64,000 bases of DNA from Streptomyces sp. S3(2020) (GTDB taxonomy: Bacteria; Actinomycetota; Actinomycetes; Streptomycetales; Streptomycetaceae). Of the stretch, positions 8,400 to 16,188 are shown one piece after another. Position 1 is the first letter of the stretch, and each line of letters starts with the position of its first letter. The translations under genes and the position numbers were made by a program. Below the pieces are notes generated by a model. It saw only the letters and a list, made by a program, of their open reading frames with translations, was not told the origin of the DNA and searched no databases. Where the stretch lies: contig NZ_JABERD010000013.1 in the NCBI RefSeq assembly GCF_013044505.1, positions 35,280 to 99,279 of the forward strand, written 5' to 3'.

Positions 8400-9598
8400 C
8401 CCCTGCCGTCCACGACCGCGCCCTCGCCCTCACGTCGGCCGAACTGCCCGCCTACCTGTACGACTTGGCGGCGCTGCGCACGCACGCCGCCGCCGTACGG
8501 TCCGCTCTGCCCGAGCGGGTCGAGCTGTACTACGCCGCCAAGGCCAACCCCGAGCCGGAGATCCTCGCCGCGCTCGGTCCGTACGTCGACGGCTACGAGG
8601 TCTCCTCGGGCGGTGAACTCGCCCATGTGGCCGCGGCGGTGCCAGGGCGTCCGCTGGCTTTCGGCGGCCCCGGCAAGACGCCGGACGAGGTGACGGCCGC
8701 GCTGGAGCTGGGGGTCGAGCGCTTCCACGTCGAGAGCGGGTACGAGCTGCGGATGCTGGGCGAGCTGGCGCGGCGGGCCGGGCGGCGGGTGGGGGTGCTG
8801 CCGCGGGTCAACCTCGCCCTGTCCGACGGTTCACTGGCGGGCAGTTCGCTGGCGATGGGCGGGCGTCCGACACCGTTCGGCATGGACCCGGCCCAGGCCG
8901 CGGAATTGGTCCACGCGCTCACGGACGGTGCCTATCCGCACCTCGAACTGCGGGGCGTGCACGCCCACTTGGCCAGCGGTCTCGAAGCCCCGGAACAGCT
9001 CGCGGTGGCCGAGGCGATCGTGGCCTGGGCCACCGGACTCGGGGTCCGGATCGGGGAGGTGAATGTCGGTGGCGGTATGCACGTCGACTACGCGGACCCG
9101 GACCGCCGCTTCGACTGGGCCGCGTTCGGCGAGGGGCTCGCGCGACTCGGCGCGGCGCACCCGGAGTTGACGCTGCGCATCGAGCCGGGGCGGGCACTTA
9201 CGGCGTACTGCGGCTGGTACGCCACGGAGGTGCTGGACGTGAAGCGGAGCCACGGCGAGGAGTTCGGTGTGGTCCGGGGCGGTACCCACCATCTGCGGAC
9301 CCCGGCCACGAAGGGCCACGACCAGCCCTGTTCCGTCCTGACGGTGGACCGCTGGCCGCACCCCTGGGAGCGGCCGGCGACCGAGGGCGAACACATCACG
9401 CTGGCCGGGCAGTTGTGCACACCGAAGGACGTCCTCGCCCGCCGGGTCCCCGCGGCGGGGCTGCGGGCGGGTGACCGGGTGGTGTTCGCGCTCGCGGGTG
9501 CCTACGCGTGGAACATCTCCCACCACGACTTCCTGATGCACCCCCGGCCCGGCTTCCACTTCCTGGACGCCGGCCCGGAGGTCGTCGGCCGGTCCTAG
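8396..9598 (+). CDS. PLP-dependent decarboxylase, fold type III (PvsE-like position)
   Basis: A 400-residue alanine-racemase-fold decarboxylase of the ornithine/diaminopimelate type. The Schiff-base lysine lies in YYAAKANPEP (Lys49), the phosphate loop is NVGGGMHVDY near 222-231, the EPGRALTAY motif is near 262, and the catalytic Cys region is GQLCTPKDV near 338. In vibrioferrin loci the equivalent enzyme supplies the ethanolamine part by decarboxylating a serine unit; in staphyloferrin B the related SbnH acts on citryl-diaminopropionate. Its TAG stop (9596-9598) lies inside the left terminal repeat of the mobile-like element that follows. Confidence 0.92.
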   Translation: MTPAVHDRALALTSAELPAYLYDLAALRTHAAAVRSALPERVELYYAAKANPEPEILAALGPYVDGYEVSSGGELAHVAAAVPGRPLAFGGPGKTPDEVTAALELGVERFHVESGYELRMLGELARRAGRRVGVLPRVNLALSDGSLAGSSLAMGGRPTPFGMDPAQAAELVHALTDGAYPHLELRGVHAHLASGLEAPEQLAVAEAIVAWATGLGVRIGEVNVGGGMHVDYADPDRRFDWAAFGEGLARLGAAHPELTLRIEPGRALTAYCGWYATEVLDVKRSHGEEFGVVRGGTHHLRTPATKGHDQPCSVLTVDRWPHPWERPATEGEHITLAGQLCTPKDVLARRVPAAGLRAGDRVVFALAGAYAWNISHHDFLMHPRPGFHFLDAGPEVVGRS

Positions 9599-9826
9599 GG
9601 CCTGTCGTCACATTCCCTCCCCCAGAGGGGGTGCCCCCAGCCGCGCGGCGCCATGCACGCTCCCCCACTGCCTTGAGGGCGTGGGAGGTGCCCCCACTCG
9701 CCGTACCGGGCACAGACCCACGTACCAGCAGTACGAGGGCCTGCGCCCGGCACGCCGAGAGCACGCACCTGACGCCGCGCGGCCCGCCCTCCGGGCGGAC
9801 GACGGGAAGGTGACGACAGGCCCTAG
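9595..9826. mobile_element. MITE-like element with perfect 17-bp terminal inverted repeats
   Basis: CTAGGGCCTGTCGTCAC at 9595-9611 is repeated exactly, inverted, at 9810-9826. The 232-bp unit has palindromic CTAG at both tips and carries no plausible gene. The interior holds further short inverted repeats, for example GCCGCGCGGC copies near 9640 and 9774 and a CGCCC/GGGCG hairpin near 9784-9797. Size, terminal repeats and lack of coding suggest a non-autonomous transposon remnant; the source family (perhaps IS5-like) is a guess. It fills the whole gap between two convergent genes, and each terminal CTAG supplies the TAG stop of the gene entering it. Confidence 0.7.
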
Positions 9827-11283
9827 AACGGGTAGTGCGCCTGCTGGGTGGCGATGGTCACCCAGCGGGTGTTGGAGAAGGCCTCGATGCCCCAGCGTCC
9901 GCCGAAGCGGCCGTATCCGGAGGCCTTGAAGCCGCCGAAGGGGGCCTGTGGCTCGTCGGCCACCGACTGGTCGTTGATGTGCACGATGCCGGTACGGATC
10001 CGGCGGGCGACGGCCAGGCCATGCGTGGCGTTCTCGGTGATGATGCCGCAGGTCAGGCCGTTCTCCGTGTCGTTGGCGACGGTCACGGCGGTGTCGTCGT
10101 CGGAGAACGTCTCGACCACGCACACCGGCCCGAACGCCTCGGCGTGGTAGATCTCGGCGTCCTTGGGCACATCGGTGAGCACGGTCGCCGGGTGCACCGC
10201 TCCGTCGGGCTTCCCGCCGCCGGTGAGGACCTTCGCGCCCTTGGCGACGGCGTCCTCGACCAGTCCTGCCACGCGCTGCGCGGCGGAGGCGGCGACGAGC
10301 GGTCCGACCACGGTGTGCGGGTCGTTCGGGTCACCGGCCTGGAGCGAGGCCGTCTTGGCGGTGAGCTTCCGGGTGAACTCCTCGGCCAGTGACTCGTGGA
10401 CGAGGATCCGGTCGCCGGACATGCAGATCTGTCCGGCGTTCATGAACACGCTGAAGGTGACGGCGTCCACCGCGTAGTCGACGTCCGCGTCGGCGAGCAC
10501 GATCACCGAGTTCTTGCCGCCCAACTCCAGTACCGCGGGCTTGAGATGACGGGCCGCGTGCTCGCCGATGATCCGGCCGACACCGGTGGAGCCGGTGAAG
10601 TTGACCGCGCGGACGCGCGGGTCGGCGATCAGCGCCTCGGCTATCTCCGCCGCGTCCTCACGGGCGTTGGTGACCACGTTCAGCACACCGTCCGGCAGCC
10701 CGGCCTCGCGCAGCACGTCGGCCACGAACAGGCCGCAGGCGATGGGAGCGTCCTCGCTGGTCTTGACGACGACGGTGTTCCCGGCGGCCAGCGGCGCCGC
10801 GACCGCGCGGACGCCGAGGATGACCGGCGCGTTCCACGGCGCGAACGCGGCGACGACGCCGACCGGTTCACGGACCGCGAGGCCGAGCGCGCCCTGTTCC
10901 TGGGCGGTGAGGACCTCGCCTCGCGGGGCCGTCACGGCGGCGGCGGCCTCGCGCAGCATGTTCGCCGCGAGGTAGACGTTGAAGTGCGCCCACGGCCGGG
11001 TTCCGCCTGCCTCGTGGGCCATGAGTTCGGCGACCTGGTCGCCCTTGCCGTCGAGGAGGTCGGCGGCCTTCAGCAGGATCGCGCGCCGGGCGAACGGGGC
11101 CAGCGCGGCCCATTCGGGGAACGCCGCGTCGGCCGCGTCCACGGCCCGCCGTACGTCCTCCGGGCCCGCGGCCGCGACGGTCGCGTACACCTCGCCGGTG
11201 TAGGGGTTGACGTCCTCCGCCCTACGGCCGGAGGCGGCGGGCACGTCCTTGCCGCCGATGAACAGTTCGCGGGTGATGGGCAT
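9823..11283 (-). CDS. NAD(P)-dependent aldehyde dehydrogenase
   Basis: A 486-residue aldehyde dehydrogenase that oxidises an aldehyde to the acid. The general-base Glu is in LELGGKNS and the catalytic Cys in NAGQICMSGDR; the nucleotide-binding FTGSTGVGR motif precedes them. The sequence resembles the benzaldehyde/vanillin dehydrogenase branch, but the substrate cannot be fixed. I prefer the ATG at 11283 (MPITRELF), preceded by AAAGAGGT, over an in-frame GTG 33 bp upstream. The TAG stop at 9823-9825 is inside the right terminal repeat of the mobile-like element, so the last codons may have been altered by insertion. Confidence 0.93.
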   Translation of the reverse strand: MPITRELFIGGKDVPAASGRRAEDVNPYTGEVYATVAAAGPEDVRRAVDAADAAFPEWAALAPFARRAILLKAADLLDGKGDQVAELMAHEAGGTRPWAHFNVYLAANMLREAAAAVTAPRGEVLTAQEQGALGLAVREPVGVVAAFAPWNAPVILGVRAVAAPLAAGNTVVVKTSEDAPIACGLFVADVLREAGLPDGVLNVVTNAREDAAEIAEALIADPRVRAVNFTGSTGVGRIIGEHAARHLKPAVLELGGKNSVIVLADADVDYAVDAVTFSVFMNAGQICMSGDRILVHESLAEEFTRKLTAKTASLQAGDPNDPHTVVGPLVAASAAQRVAGLVEDAVAKGAKVLTGGGKPDGAVHPATVLTDVPKDAEIYHAEAFGPVCVVETFSDDDTAVTVANDTENGLTCGIITENATHGLAVARRIRTGIVHINDQSVADEPQAPFGGFKASGYGRFGGRWGIEAFSNTRWVTIATQQAHYPF

Positions 11284-11428
11284 GATGCGGACCTCTTTGT
11301 TCGCCACGTGAACCAAGATTCATTTCTAAGCGCATGCTCTGTTCACCCGGCAACAATGTCAAGGGCCGCCCGGCCGCGCTGGACTTCTGGCGGGCCGGGC
11401 GGCCCTCGGTGTGGACGTACGCGTGTGA

Positions 11429-11719
11429 CTACTGGATTCCTGGCAGCACCTGGGTGACGGGGGCGGCCAGGTCGGTCACCTGGCTCAGCTGGTTGAGGTC
11501 GTTCAGCTTGTTGAGCTCCGCCAGCTGCGCGGAGGGCCGCGGGAGGGCGTCCTTGTACTCCGCGGGCAGGTCGCTCACGGTGAGCGAGTCGAGCATGGCC
11601 ATCGGGCTCAGAGGGGCGGCGCCCTTGGCCTCGGGAGCGGCGCTCGCCATCGGGGCGGCGAGACCGGTGACGCCGACGGCGAGACCGACGACGGCGGCGA
11701 TACGTCGAGTGGAGATCAT
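11429..11719 (-). CDS. Small secreted protein of unknown function
   Basis: A 96-residue protein with a clear Sec signal peptide (MISTRR, then a hydrophobic stretch ending AAPMASAA at about residue 28). The mature part of about 68 residues is Leu/Ala/Asp-rich and contains no Cys. It has a short Asn/Leu-rich run (LNKLNDLNQLSQV) that could form a helix, and ends VTQVLPGIQ. No enzymatic motif is visible. The gene stands alone, with the aldehyde dehydrogenase upstream on the same strand. The coding call rests on the signal peptide and codon bias; function unknown. Confidence 0.75.
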   Translation of the reverse strand: MISTRRIAAVVGLAVGVTGLAAPMASAAPEAKGAAPLSPMAMLDSLTVSDLPAEYKDALPRPSAQLAELNKLNDLNQLSQVTDLAAPVTQVLPGIQ

Positions 11720-11891
11720 GTTGTCAGCAACGCCACCGGGCCCGCGCCGGACACGGGCACCTGGCGCCGCTCACCCGTCAGGAGGAGTGTCGCGGTTGCG
11801 CTTGCCGAGCCCGGCGGGGCGGAGGAGTCTCGAAGGAGAGGCTCGCGCGGCCCGCTCCCCCTTCCACCGCGGGCCTCGTCGGAGGTCAGTC

Positions 11892-12245
11892 ATGGGCACC
11901 GCGTTCACCACCGAAACACTGCGCCAGAGCATCGAGGGAAACACCGCGACGAACCTGCTGTCGCTCTACGCGGACGACGCGGAACTGCGCGTCGTGGACC
12001 GCAACACCCAGCCCAGCAGTCCAAGGATCCTGCACGGCCGCGACGAGATCGGCGCACTCCTCGAGGACGTCTACAGCCGCGACATGACGCACAAGGTAGA
12101 ACGCTGCGTCATGGACGGCGACACCGTCGCGTACAGCGAGTCCTGCCTGTACTCGGACGGGGTGCGGGTCCTCTCCGAGTCGATGATCACGCTGCGGGAC
12201 GGCAAGATCGCCGAACAGATCATGATCCAGGCATGGGACGAGTAA
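11892..12245 (+). CDS. SnoaL/NTF2-like domain protein
   Basis: A 117-residue single-domain protein with the NTF2/SnoaL pattern: an N-terminal helix, then YADDAELRVVDR, HGRDEIGALLEDVYSR and a C-terminal antiparallel sheet ending in DGKIAEQIMIQAW. Members are stress-linked small proteins or polyketide cyclases; no residues identify a reaction here. The ATG is preceded by GGAGG about 8 bp upstream. It converges with a MarR gene, the two sharing a hairpin at their 3' ends. Confidence 0.82.
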   Translation: MGTAFTTETLRQSIEGNTATNLLSLYADDAELRVVDRNTQPSSPRILHGRDEIGALLEDVYSRDMTHKVERCVMDGDTVAYSESCLYSDGVRVLSESMITLRDGKIAEQIMIQAWDE

Positions 12246-12257
12246 GGAGCCGGTTGC

Positions 12258-12296
12258 CGAAGGTCCAGATCACGACCCGGTTGACCTGGACCTTCG
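12258..12296. terminator. Bidirectional hairpin between convergent genes
   Basis: CGAAGGTCCAG (12258-12268) pairs perfectly with CTGGACCTTCG (12286-12296) around a 17-nt loop. It begins 13 bp after the NTF2-like gene and its right arm lies inside the last codons of the MarR gene. It is therefore a likely shared transcript end, although no T-run follows. Confidence 0.5.
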
Positions 12297-12845
12297 CGGT
12301 GCGGGCCGGTCCGGTCCGCACTCCGCGGCCACGACCAGTTTCCGCAGCAGGTCGGCTAGCGTCCGTTGCTCTTCTGCGGTCAGTGCTGCGAGGAGCGCGA
12401 CCTCGTCCGCTTCCTCCGCCGCCGCGTGCTGTTCGAAGGCTGCGTATCCGGCCCCGGTGAGCCGGACCAGCACCCTTCGCCGGTCGGCGCTCTCGTGCGT
12501 GCGCCCGATCAGCCCGGCCTCCTCCAGCGGCGCCAGCCGTGCCGACAGGGCGCCCCGCGTCAGCCCGAGCCGGTCGGCGAGCTCCGAGGGGCTCGCGGTG
12601 TAGGGCGGACCGTGCCGGCGCAGGGTCAGCAGCACCTTGTACTGCCAGTGCCGCAGCCCGTCGGAGTCGAGGGCGTCGCGACGCGCCTGGGACGCGTGCC
12701 GGGCGAGCTTCGCCAGCCGTGCGTAGATCGCCTCCTTGACCGGGTCCATCCAGTCGAGTTCCTTCGACCACGCCTCGACATGCCGGTCGACCGAGTCCTG
12801 CGTCGTCTGCTCCCCGCAGTGATTTTCTCGTGGATGGTTTTTCAT
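12270..12845 (-). CDS. MarR-family transcriptional regulator
   Basis: A 191-residue winged-helix regulator. A helical N-terminal dimer region precedes the DNA-binding part SPSELADRLGLTRGALSARL and the wing ESADRRRVLVRLT, all in MarR order; an Ala/Glu-rich C-terminal helix follows. The ATG at 12845 is preceded by GGGGAAGG and chosen over a longer open frame that only mirrors the divergent gene. The gene starts 19 bp from the divergent helical-repeat gene, so it may repress both. Ligand unknown. Confidence 0.9.
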   Translation of the reverse strand: MKNHPRENHCGEQTTQDSVDRHVEAWSKELDWMDPVKEAIYARLAKLARHASQARRDALDSDGLRHWQYKVLLTLRRHGPPYTASPSELADRLGLTRGALSARLAPLEEAGLIGRTHESADRRRVLVRLTGAGYAAFEQHAAAEEADEVALLAALTAEEQRTLADLLRKLVVAAECGPDRPAPRRSRSTGS

Positions 12846-12864
12846 CTCACTACCTTCCCCTGCC

Positions 12865-13695
12865 ATGACGAACACCACGAGCACATTCGTCGACCTCGAC
12901 GAACTTCTCGCCTCCGCAAGGGACTTGTCACTGGCGGGACGGTGGGACCGAGCGCTGCGCCTGTTGGACGCGACGACGTCCGACGTGCCCGAGGACCGCG
13001 CACGCCTGGCCCTGGCGGCGGCCGAAGTCGCCCTGGAGAGCGACTGGTTCGCCGGCACGCGGCTCGCCGCAGCCCGCGCCGAGCAGGCGGAGAAGGAGTC
13101 ACCGGGCGGTGACTGGGACCTGGACTTCGTGCGGCTGCGCCACGACTACCTGCGGCTGTTCCGCCCCGACGGCACGTCCCGGCACGGTGCCGAGGGCAAG
13201 GACCCGCGGGCGCTCGTGGCGATCCGCAGCCGCGGACACGAGCTGCGCGAGGCCGCCCCCGACGAGGTGCGGCGGGGCTGGGCCTCGATGTACCTGGGGC
13301 TGATCGCCGACAACCTCTTCGGCGAGCGCTCCGCGGCGCCCGCCCACTACGAGGCCGCCCTGCGCGCCGGTGAGTCGGGCGACGACCTCCTGGTCCGCGA
13401 GGCGCTGCGGCACCTCGGTGACCACGACCACGACGCCGGCGATCACGAGCGGGCCCTGGAGCACTGGCGGCGGGCCACCGCGCTGGGCGCACGCGCGGGC
13501 ATGATCCCGGGTGTCCTCACCCAGCAGATGCTGCTGGCGGTGCTGGCCCGCGACGCGGGTGACGAGGGCGGCGCGACCGCGCTGGCGGCGGAGATCGCCC
13601 GCTGGGCCGAGGCGATCGGCGCGGGCCATCTCCACGCCCAGGCGACCGGCTTCCTGGCCGGGGTCGACCCGACCGCCCCGCCACCGAAGGGTTAG
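12865..13695 (+). CDS. Alpha-helical (TPR-like) protein of unknown function
   Basis: A 276-residue soluble protein made mostly of helix pairs rich in Ala, Leu, Arg and Glu, for example LSLAGRWDRALRLLDA and DAGDHERALEHWRRATALGA, each resembling a tetratricopeptide repeat. No catalytic motif is visible. There is no Shine-Dalgarno sequence before the ATG: the upstream 19 bp are pyrimidine-rich and end at the start codon of the divergent MarR gene, so translation may be leaderless. A regulatory or scaffolding role together with the MarR protein is only a guess. Confidence 0.82.
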   Translation: MTNTTSTFVDLDELLASARDLSLAGRWDRALRLLDATTSDVPEDRARLALAAAEVALESDWFAGTRLAAARAEQAEKESPGGDWDLDFVRLRHDYLRLFRPDGTSRHGAEGKDPRALVAIRSRGHELREAAPDEVRRGWASMYLGLIADNLFGERSAAPAHYEAALRAGESGDDLLVREALRHLGDHDHDAGDHERALEHWRRATALGARAGMIPGVLTQQMLLAVLARDAGDEGGATALAAEIARWAEAIGAGHLHAQATGFLAGVDPTAPPPKG

Positions 13696-13701
13696 GCTGA
13701 G

Positions 13702-13800
13702 GGCGGGCCGTGACTGGCGCTGAGGTGGAGCACCACCGGGGAGCGGTCCGTGGAACCTGATGCCGTGCGCCTGGGCGAACCGACTACCAGCCCAGGAGTG
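13702..13800 (+). promoter_or_regulatory. ZTP (pfl) riboswitch upstream of folD
   Basis: The leader contains the conserved blocks of the ZTP/ZMP riboswitch in order: CCGTGACTGGCG (13708-13719), GGTGGAGCACCACCGGGGAGC (split here as GGTGGAGCACCACC then GGGGAGC, 13724-13744), and the 3' block TGCGCCTGGGC (13766-13776). The downstream gene, folD, is a standard target of this class: ZTP accumulates when 10-formyl-folate is short. CCTGGGC (13770-13776) can alternatively pair with GCCCAGG (13790-13796), which includes part of the AGGAG ribosome site, suggesting translational control. The class call rests on recognised consensus, not a covariance search. Confidence 0.85.
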
Positions 13801-13804
13801 GATC

Positions 13805-14653
13805 ATGTCTCAGGCCCGGCTCATGGACGGCACGGCACTCGCCCGGCGGATCGTGGAGGAGACCGGCAAGCGCGCCGCCGACCTCACCGAACGCACCGGC
13901 AGTACACCGTGTCTCGCGACCGTACTGGTCGGGGCGGACCCCGCCTCGGTGACCTACGTCCGGATGAAGCAGAACCGCTGCCGCAAGGCCGGTATCGCCT
14001 CCCGGCATGTGGAGCTGCCCGCGGCGACCACGACCGAGGAGCTGGTGGGCACCCTCAGGGCGCTCTCCGCCGATCCCGCCGTGCACGGCATCCTGCTCCA
14101 GCACCCGATGGGCGAGCACATCGACGAGCGGGCCGCGTTCGAGGCGATCGCGCCCGAGAAGGACGTCGACGGTGTCACCTTCGCCTCGTTCGCGACGATG
14201 AGCTTCGGTCTGCCGGGCTTCGTGTCGTGCACGCCCGGCGGGATCATGCGGCTGCTCGACGAGTACGGCGTCGACCCGTCCGGGAAGCGGGCCGTGGTCG
14301 TCGGCCGCAGCGCGATCCTCGGCAAGCCGGCCGGCATGCTGCTGCTCGCGCGCGACGCGACGGTGACGTACTGCCACTCGCGGACCGCGGACCTGTCCGC
14401 GGCCGTGCGCGAGGCGGACATCGTCGTCGCCGCCGTGGGCCGGGCGCGGCTCATCAAGGGCCAGGACATCAAGCCCGGCGCCGTGGTGCTCGACGCCGGG
14501 TACAACGAGGGCAACGTCGGCGACGTCGACTTCGACTCCGCCGCGGAGCGGGCCTCGCTGATCACGCCGGTGCCGGGCGGCGTCGGTCCGATGACGATCG
14601 CCACGCTGCTGGAGCAGACGGTGGACGCCGCCGCCCGGCAGCTCGGGGTCTGA
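13805..14653 (+). CDS. folD: Bifunctional methylene-THF dehydrogenase/cyclohydrolase
   Basis: A 282-residue FolD, interconverting methylene-, methenyl- and formyl-tetrahydrofolate. The catalytic Lys is in YVRMKQNRCRKAGI (about residue 55), the Gln in GILLQHPMG, the Asp in EKDVDGVTF, and the NADP-binding part is VVVGRSAILGKPAGMLLL; PGGVGPMTIATLL closes the protein. The usual QLPLP motif is replaced by LQHPM, marking a divergent subgroup with the key Gln retained. ATG 13805 follows AGGAG by 6 bp and sits directly behind the ZTP riboswitch, so one-carbon shortage should raise its expression. Confidence 0.96.
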   Translation: MSQARLMDGTALARRIVEETGKRAADLTERTGSTPCLATVLVGADPASVTYVRMKQNRCRKAGIASRHVELPAATTTEELVGTLRALSADPAVHGILLQHPMGEHIDERAAFEAIAPEKDVDGVTFASFATMSFGLPGFVSCTPGGIMRLLDEYGVDPSGKRAVVVGRSAILGKPAGMLLLARDATVTYCHSRTADLSAAVREADIVVAAVGRARLIKGQDIKPGAVVLDAGYNEGNVGDVDFDSAAERASLITPVPGGVGPMTIATLLEQTVDAAARQLGV

Positions 14654-14654
14654 A

Positions 14655-15551
14655 TCAGCGCATCCAGGCGCTGTAGTCCATGACGTCCCCGGCCTTGACG
14701 CCGTACTCGGGGTCCGCCTCGGTGAAGGTGGTCTCCAGACCGAGTACGGCGCCGGTGGCCGGGTCCATGATCAGCATCTGCCGGCTGACGGACTGCTCGT
14801 ACACGTACGCCTGCCCGCGCCGCCCCAACCGGTCCGTCACCTGCCCCACGGGCTTCAACCCTTCGGCGTCCGCGAGGAGTTGGACCAGCACCGCCGACTC
14901 GCGGGCACCGAGGGTCCAGTGGTCCAGGAGCACCCCGACACCGTCGAGGAGCTGGCCGGTGTCGGGTGCCGTGTCGATGTGCAGGGTTTCCTGGAGATAG
15001 GCGCGCAGGCGGGTGACGTCGAGCGGGGGCGGCGACTGCGGCGGGGCGTCGCTCCAACTGGGCGGATAGGTCCGCGTGGTGCGGTCGTGGCCGTCGTCGA
15101 CGGTCTCCGTGTGGCTGTCGTCGGCGTTCCACCGCACGATGCGCTCCTCCGGGTAGGTGATCGGCGGCTTGTCCTCGCTCATGCCCATGCTCCACGACTT
15201 CACATGGGTGCCCTTGCGGAGCGCGGGCGAACCGCCGGCCGCCCGCGCCCGCGCCCGCGCCGCCAGGGTTTCCAGGGATACGGGGGTGGAGTCGGCCTGC
15301 ACGACGAGCGGGCGGGGCGCGGCGACCGCCGGCGCGGTGGTCTGGTCGGTGAACAGCAGGGCCGCCACCAGCGCACCGACGACGGCCGTGGCCGCCAGGC
15401 CCCAGAGCAGCCGGGGCCGGCGGGACGTGCGTTGCCGCATGAGCCGGTTCAGCCGCCGCTCGGCGTGGTGGTCGAGAGGGCCGTCGCCGAAGTGGGGTGC
15501 GTCGGCGGGCACCGGGTTGGCGCGGCGCAGGAGTTCGAGTTCGTCAGCCAT
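14655..15551 (-). CDS. CU044_5270-type membrane protein, sigma-factor partner
   Basis: A 298-residue protein with a cytoplasmic N-terminus of about 48 residues ([10 protein letters not shown] start, Arg-rich end), one transmembrane helix ([20 protein letters not shown], about 49-68) and an extracellular domain. It resembles the CU044_5270 family, commonly encoded beside an ECF sigma factor in actinomycetes. Its ATG overlaps the sigma gene by 8 bp, so the two are co-translated. It might restrain or signal to the sigma factor, but no zinc-finger anti-sigma motif is visible. Confidence 0.8.
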   Translation of the reverse strand: MADELELLRRANPVPADAPHFGDGPLDHHAERRLNRLMRQRTSRRPRLLWGLAATAVVGALVAALLFTDQTTAPAVAAPRPLVVQADSTPVSLETLAARARARAAGGSPALRKGTHVKSWSMGMSEDKPPITYPEERIVRWNADDSHTETVDDGHDRTTRTYPPSWSDAPPQSPPPLDVTRLRAYLQETLHIDTAPDTGQLLDGVGVLLDHWTLGARESAVLVQLLADAEGLKPVGQVTDRLGRRGQAYVYEQSVSRQMLIMDPATGAVLGLETTFTEADPEYGVKAGDVMDYSAWMR

Positions 15552-16083
15552 GGCCGTTCTCCTTCAGGGCGGCGGCGGTCGGGGGGACCATGCGGTCGAT
15601 CTCCGCTCTCAGCCGGCGCCGGGCGCGGTGCAGCCGCATGGCCGCGGCCCGTCGGCCGCAGCCGAGGACGACGGCGACCTCGTCGATGCCGAGTTCCTCC
15701 CAGGCCGTCAGCCGCAGCACCTCCTGGTCGCCCGGGGAGAGCCGCGCGAGCGCGTCGTGCACCCAGGCGCCGGGCGTCTCCGTCTCGGGTCCGGCCTCGA
15801 TGTGCCGTCCGTGTGCCGTGTCGTCGTTGCCCAGCCGGTCCACCAGCCGCCGCCTGCGCCCCTGTCCGCGCACCGCGTTGGCCAGGCAGTTCCGTGCCAC
15901 CCCGTACAGCCAGGGCAGGGAGGTGTCCGGGAGGTCGGTCCGGCGGCGCCAGGCGACGGTGAAGACCTCCGCCACCACTTCCTCCACGTCGTTCGTACGC
16001 CCGTCCAGTCGCCGCGCGACATAGCGGCTGACCGCCCAGTAGTGCTCGCGATAGGCAGCGGCGAAGTCGTCGTCGTCGCTCAT
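15544..16083 (-). CDS. ECF-type RNA polymerase sigma factor
   Basis: A 179-residue sigma-70-family protein. Region 2 runs from [16 protein letters not shown] to [11 protein letters not shown] and [10 protein letters not shown] (about 10-85). Region 4 is [20 protein letters not shown] through [17 protein letters not shown] (about 110-165). ATG 16083 gives the natural N-terminus [11 protein letters not shown]; the far longer open frame is a shadow of ctaD. It is followed by the overlapping membrane protein gene, its likely partner. Target promoters cannot be read here. Confidence 0.9.
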   Translation of the reverse strand: MSDDDDFAAAYREHYWAVSRYVARRLDGRTNDVEEVVAEVFTVAWRRRTDLPDTSLPWLYGVARNCLANAVRGQGRRRRLVDRLGNDDTAHGRHIEAGPETETPGAWVHDALARLSPGDQEVLRLTAWEELGIDEVAVVLGCGRRAAAMRLHRARRRLRAEIDRMVPPTAAALKENGHG

Positions 16084-16188
16084 GTTCCGTTCGTGTCCGG
16101 CACCTTCGGGATCGTCACAGCCGTTTCCGTGATTCTCGTCGCGTCCCTGAAGTGTGACGCGGGGGCCGGGCGCGGACACAGGCGGGGC

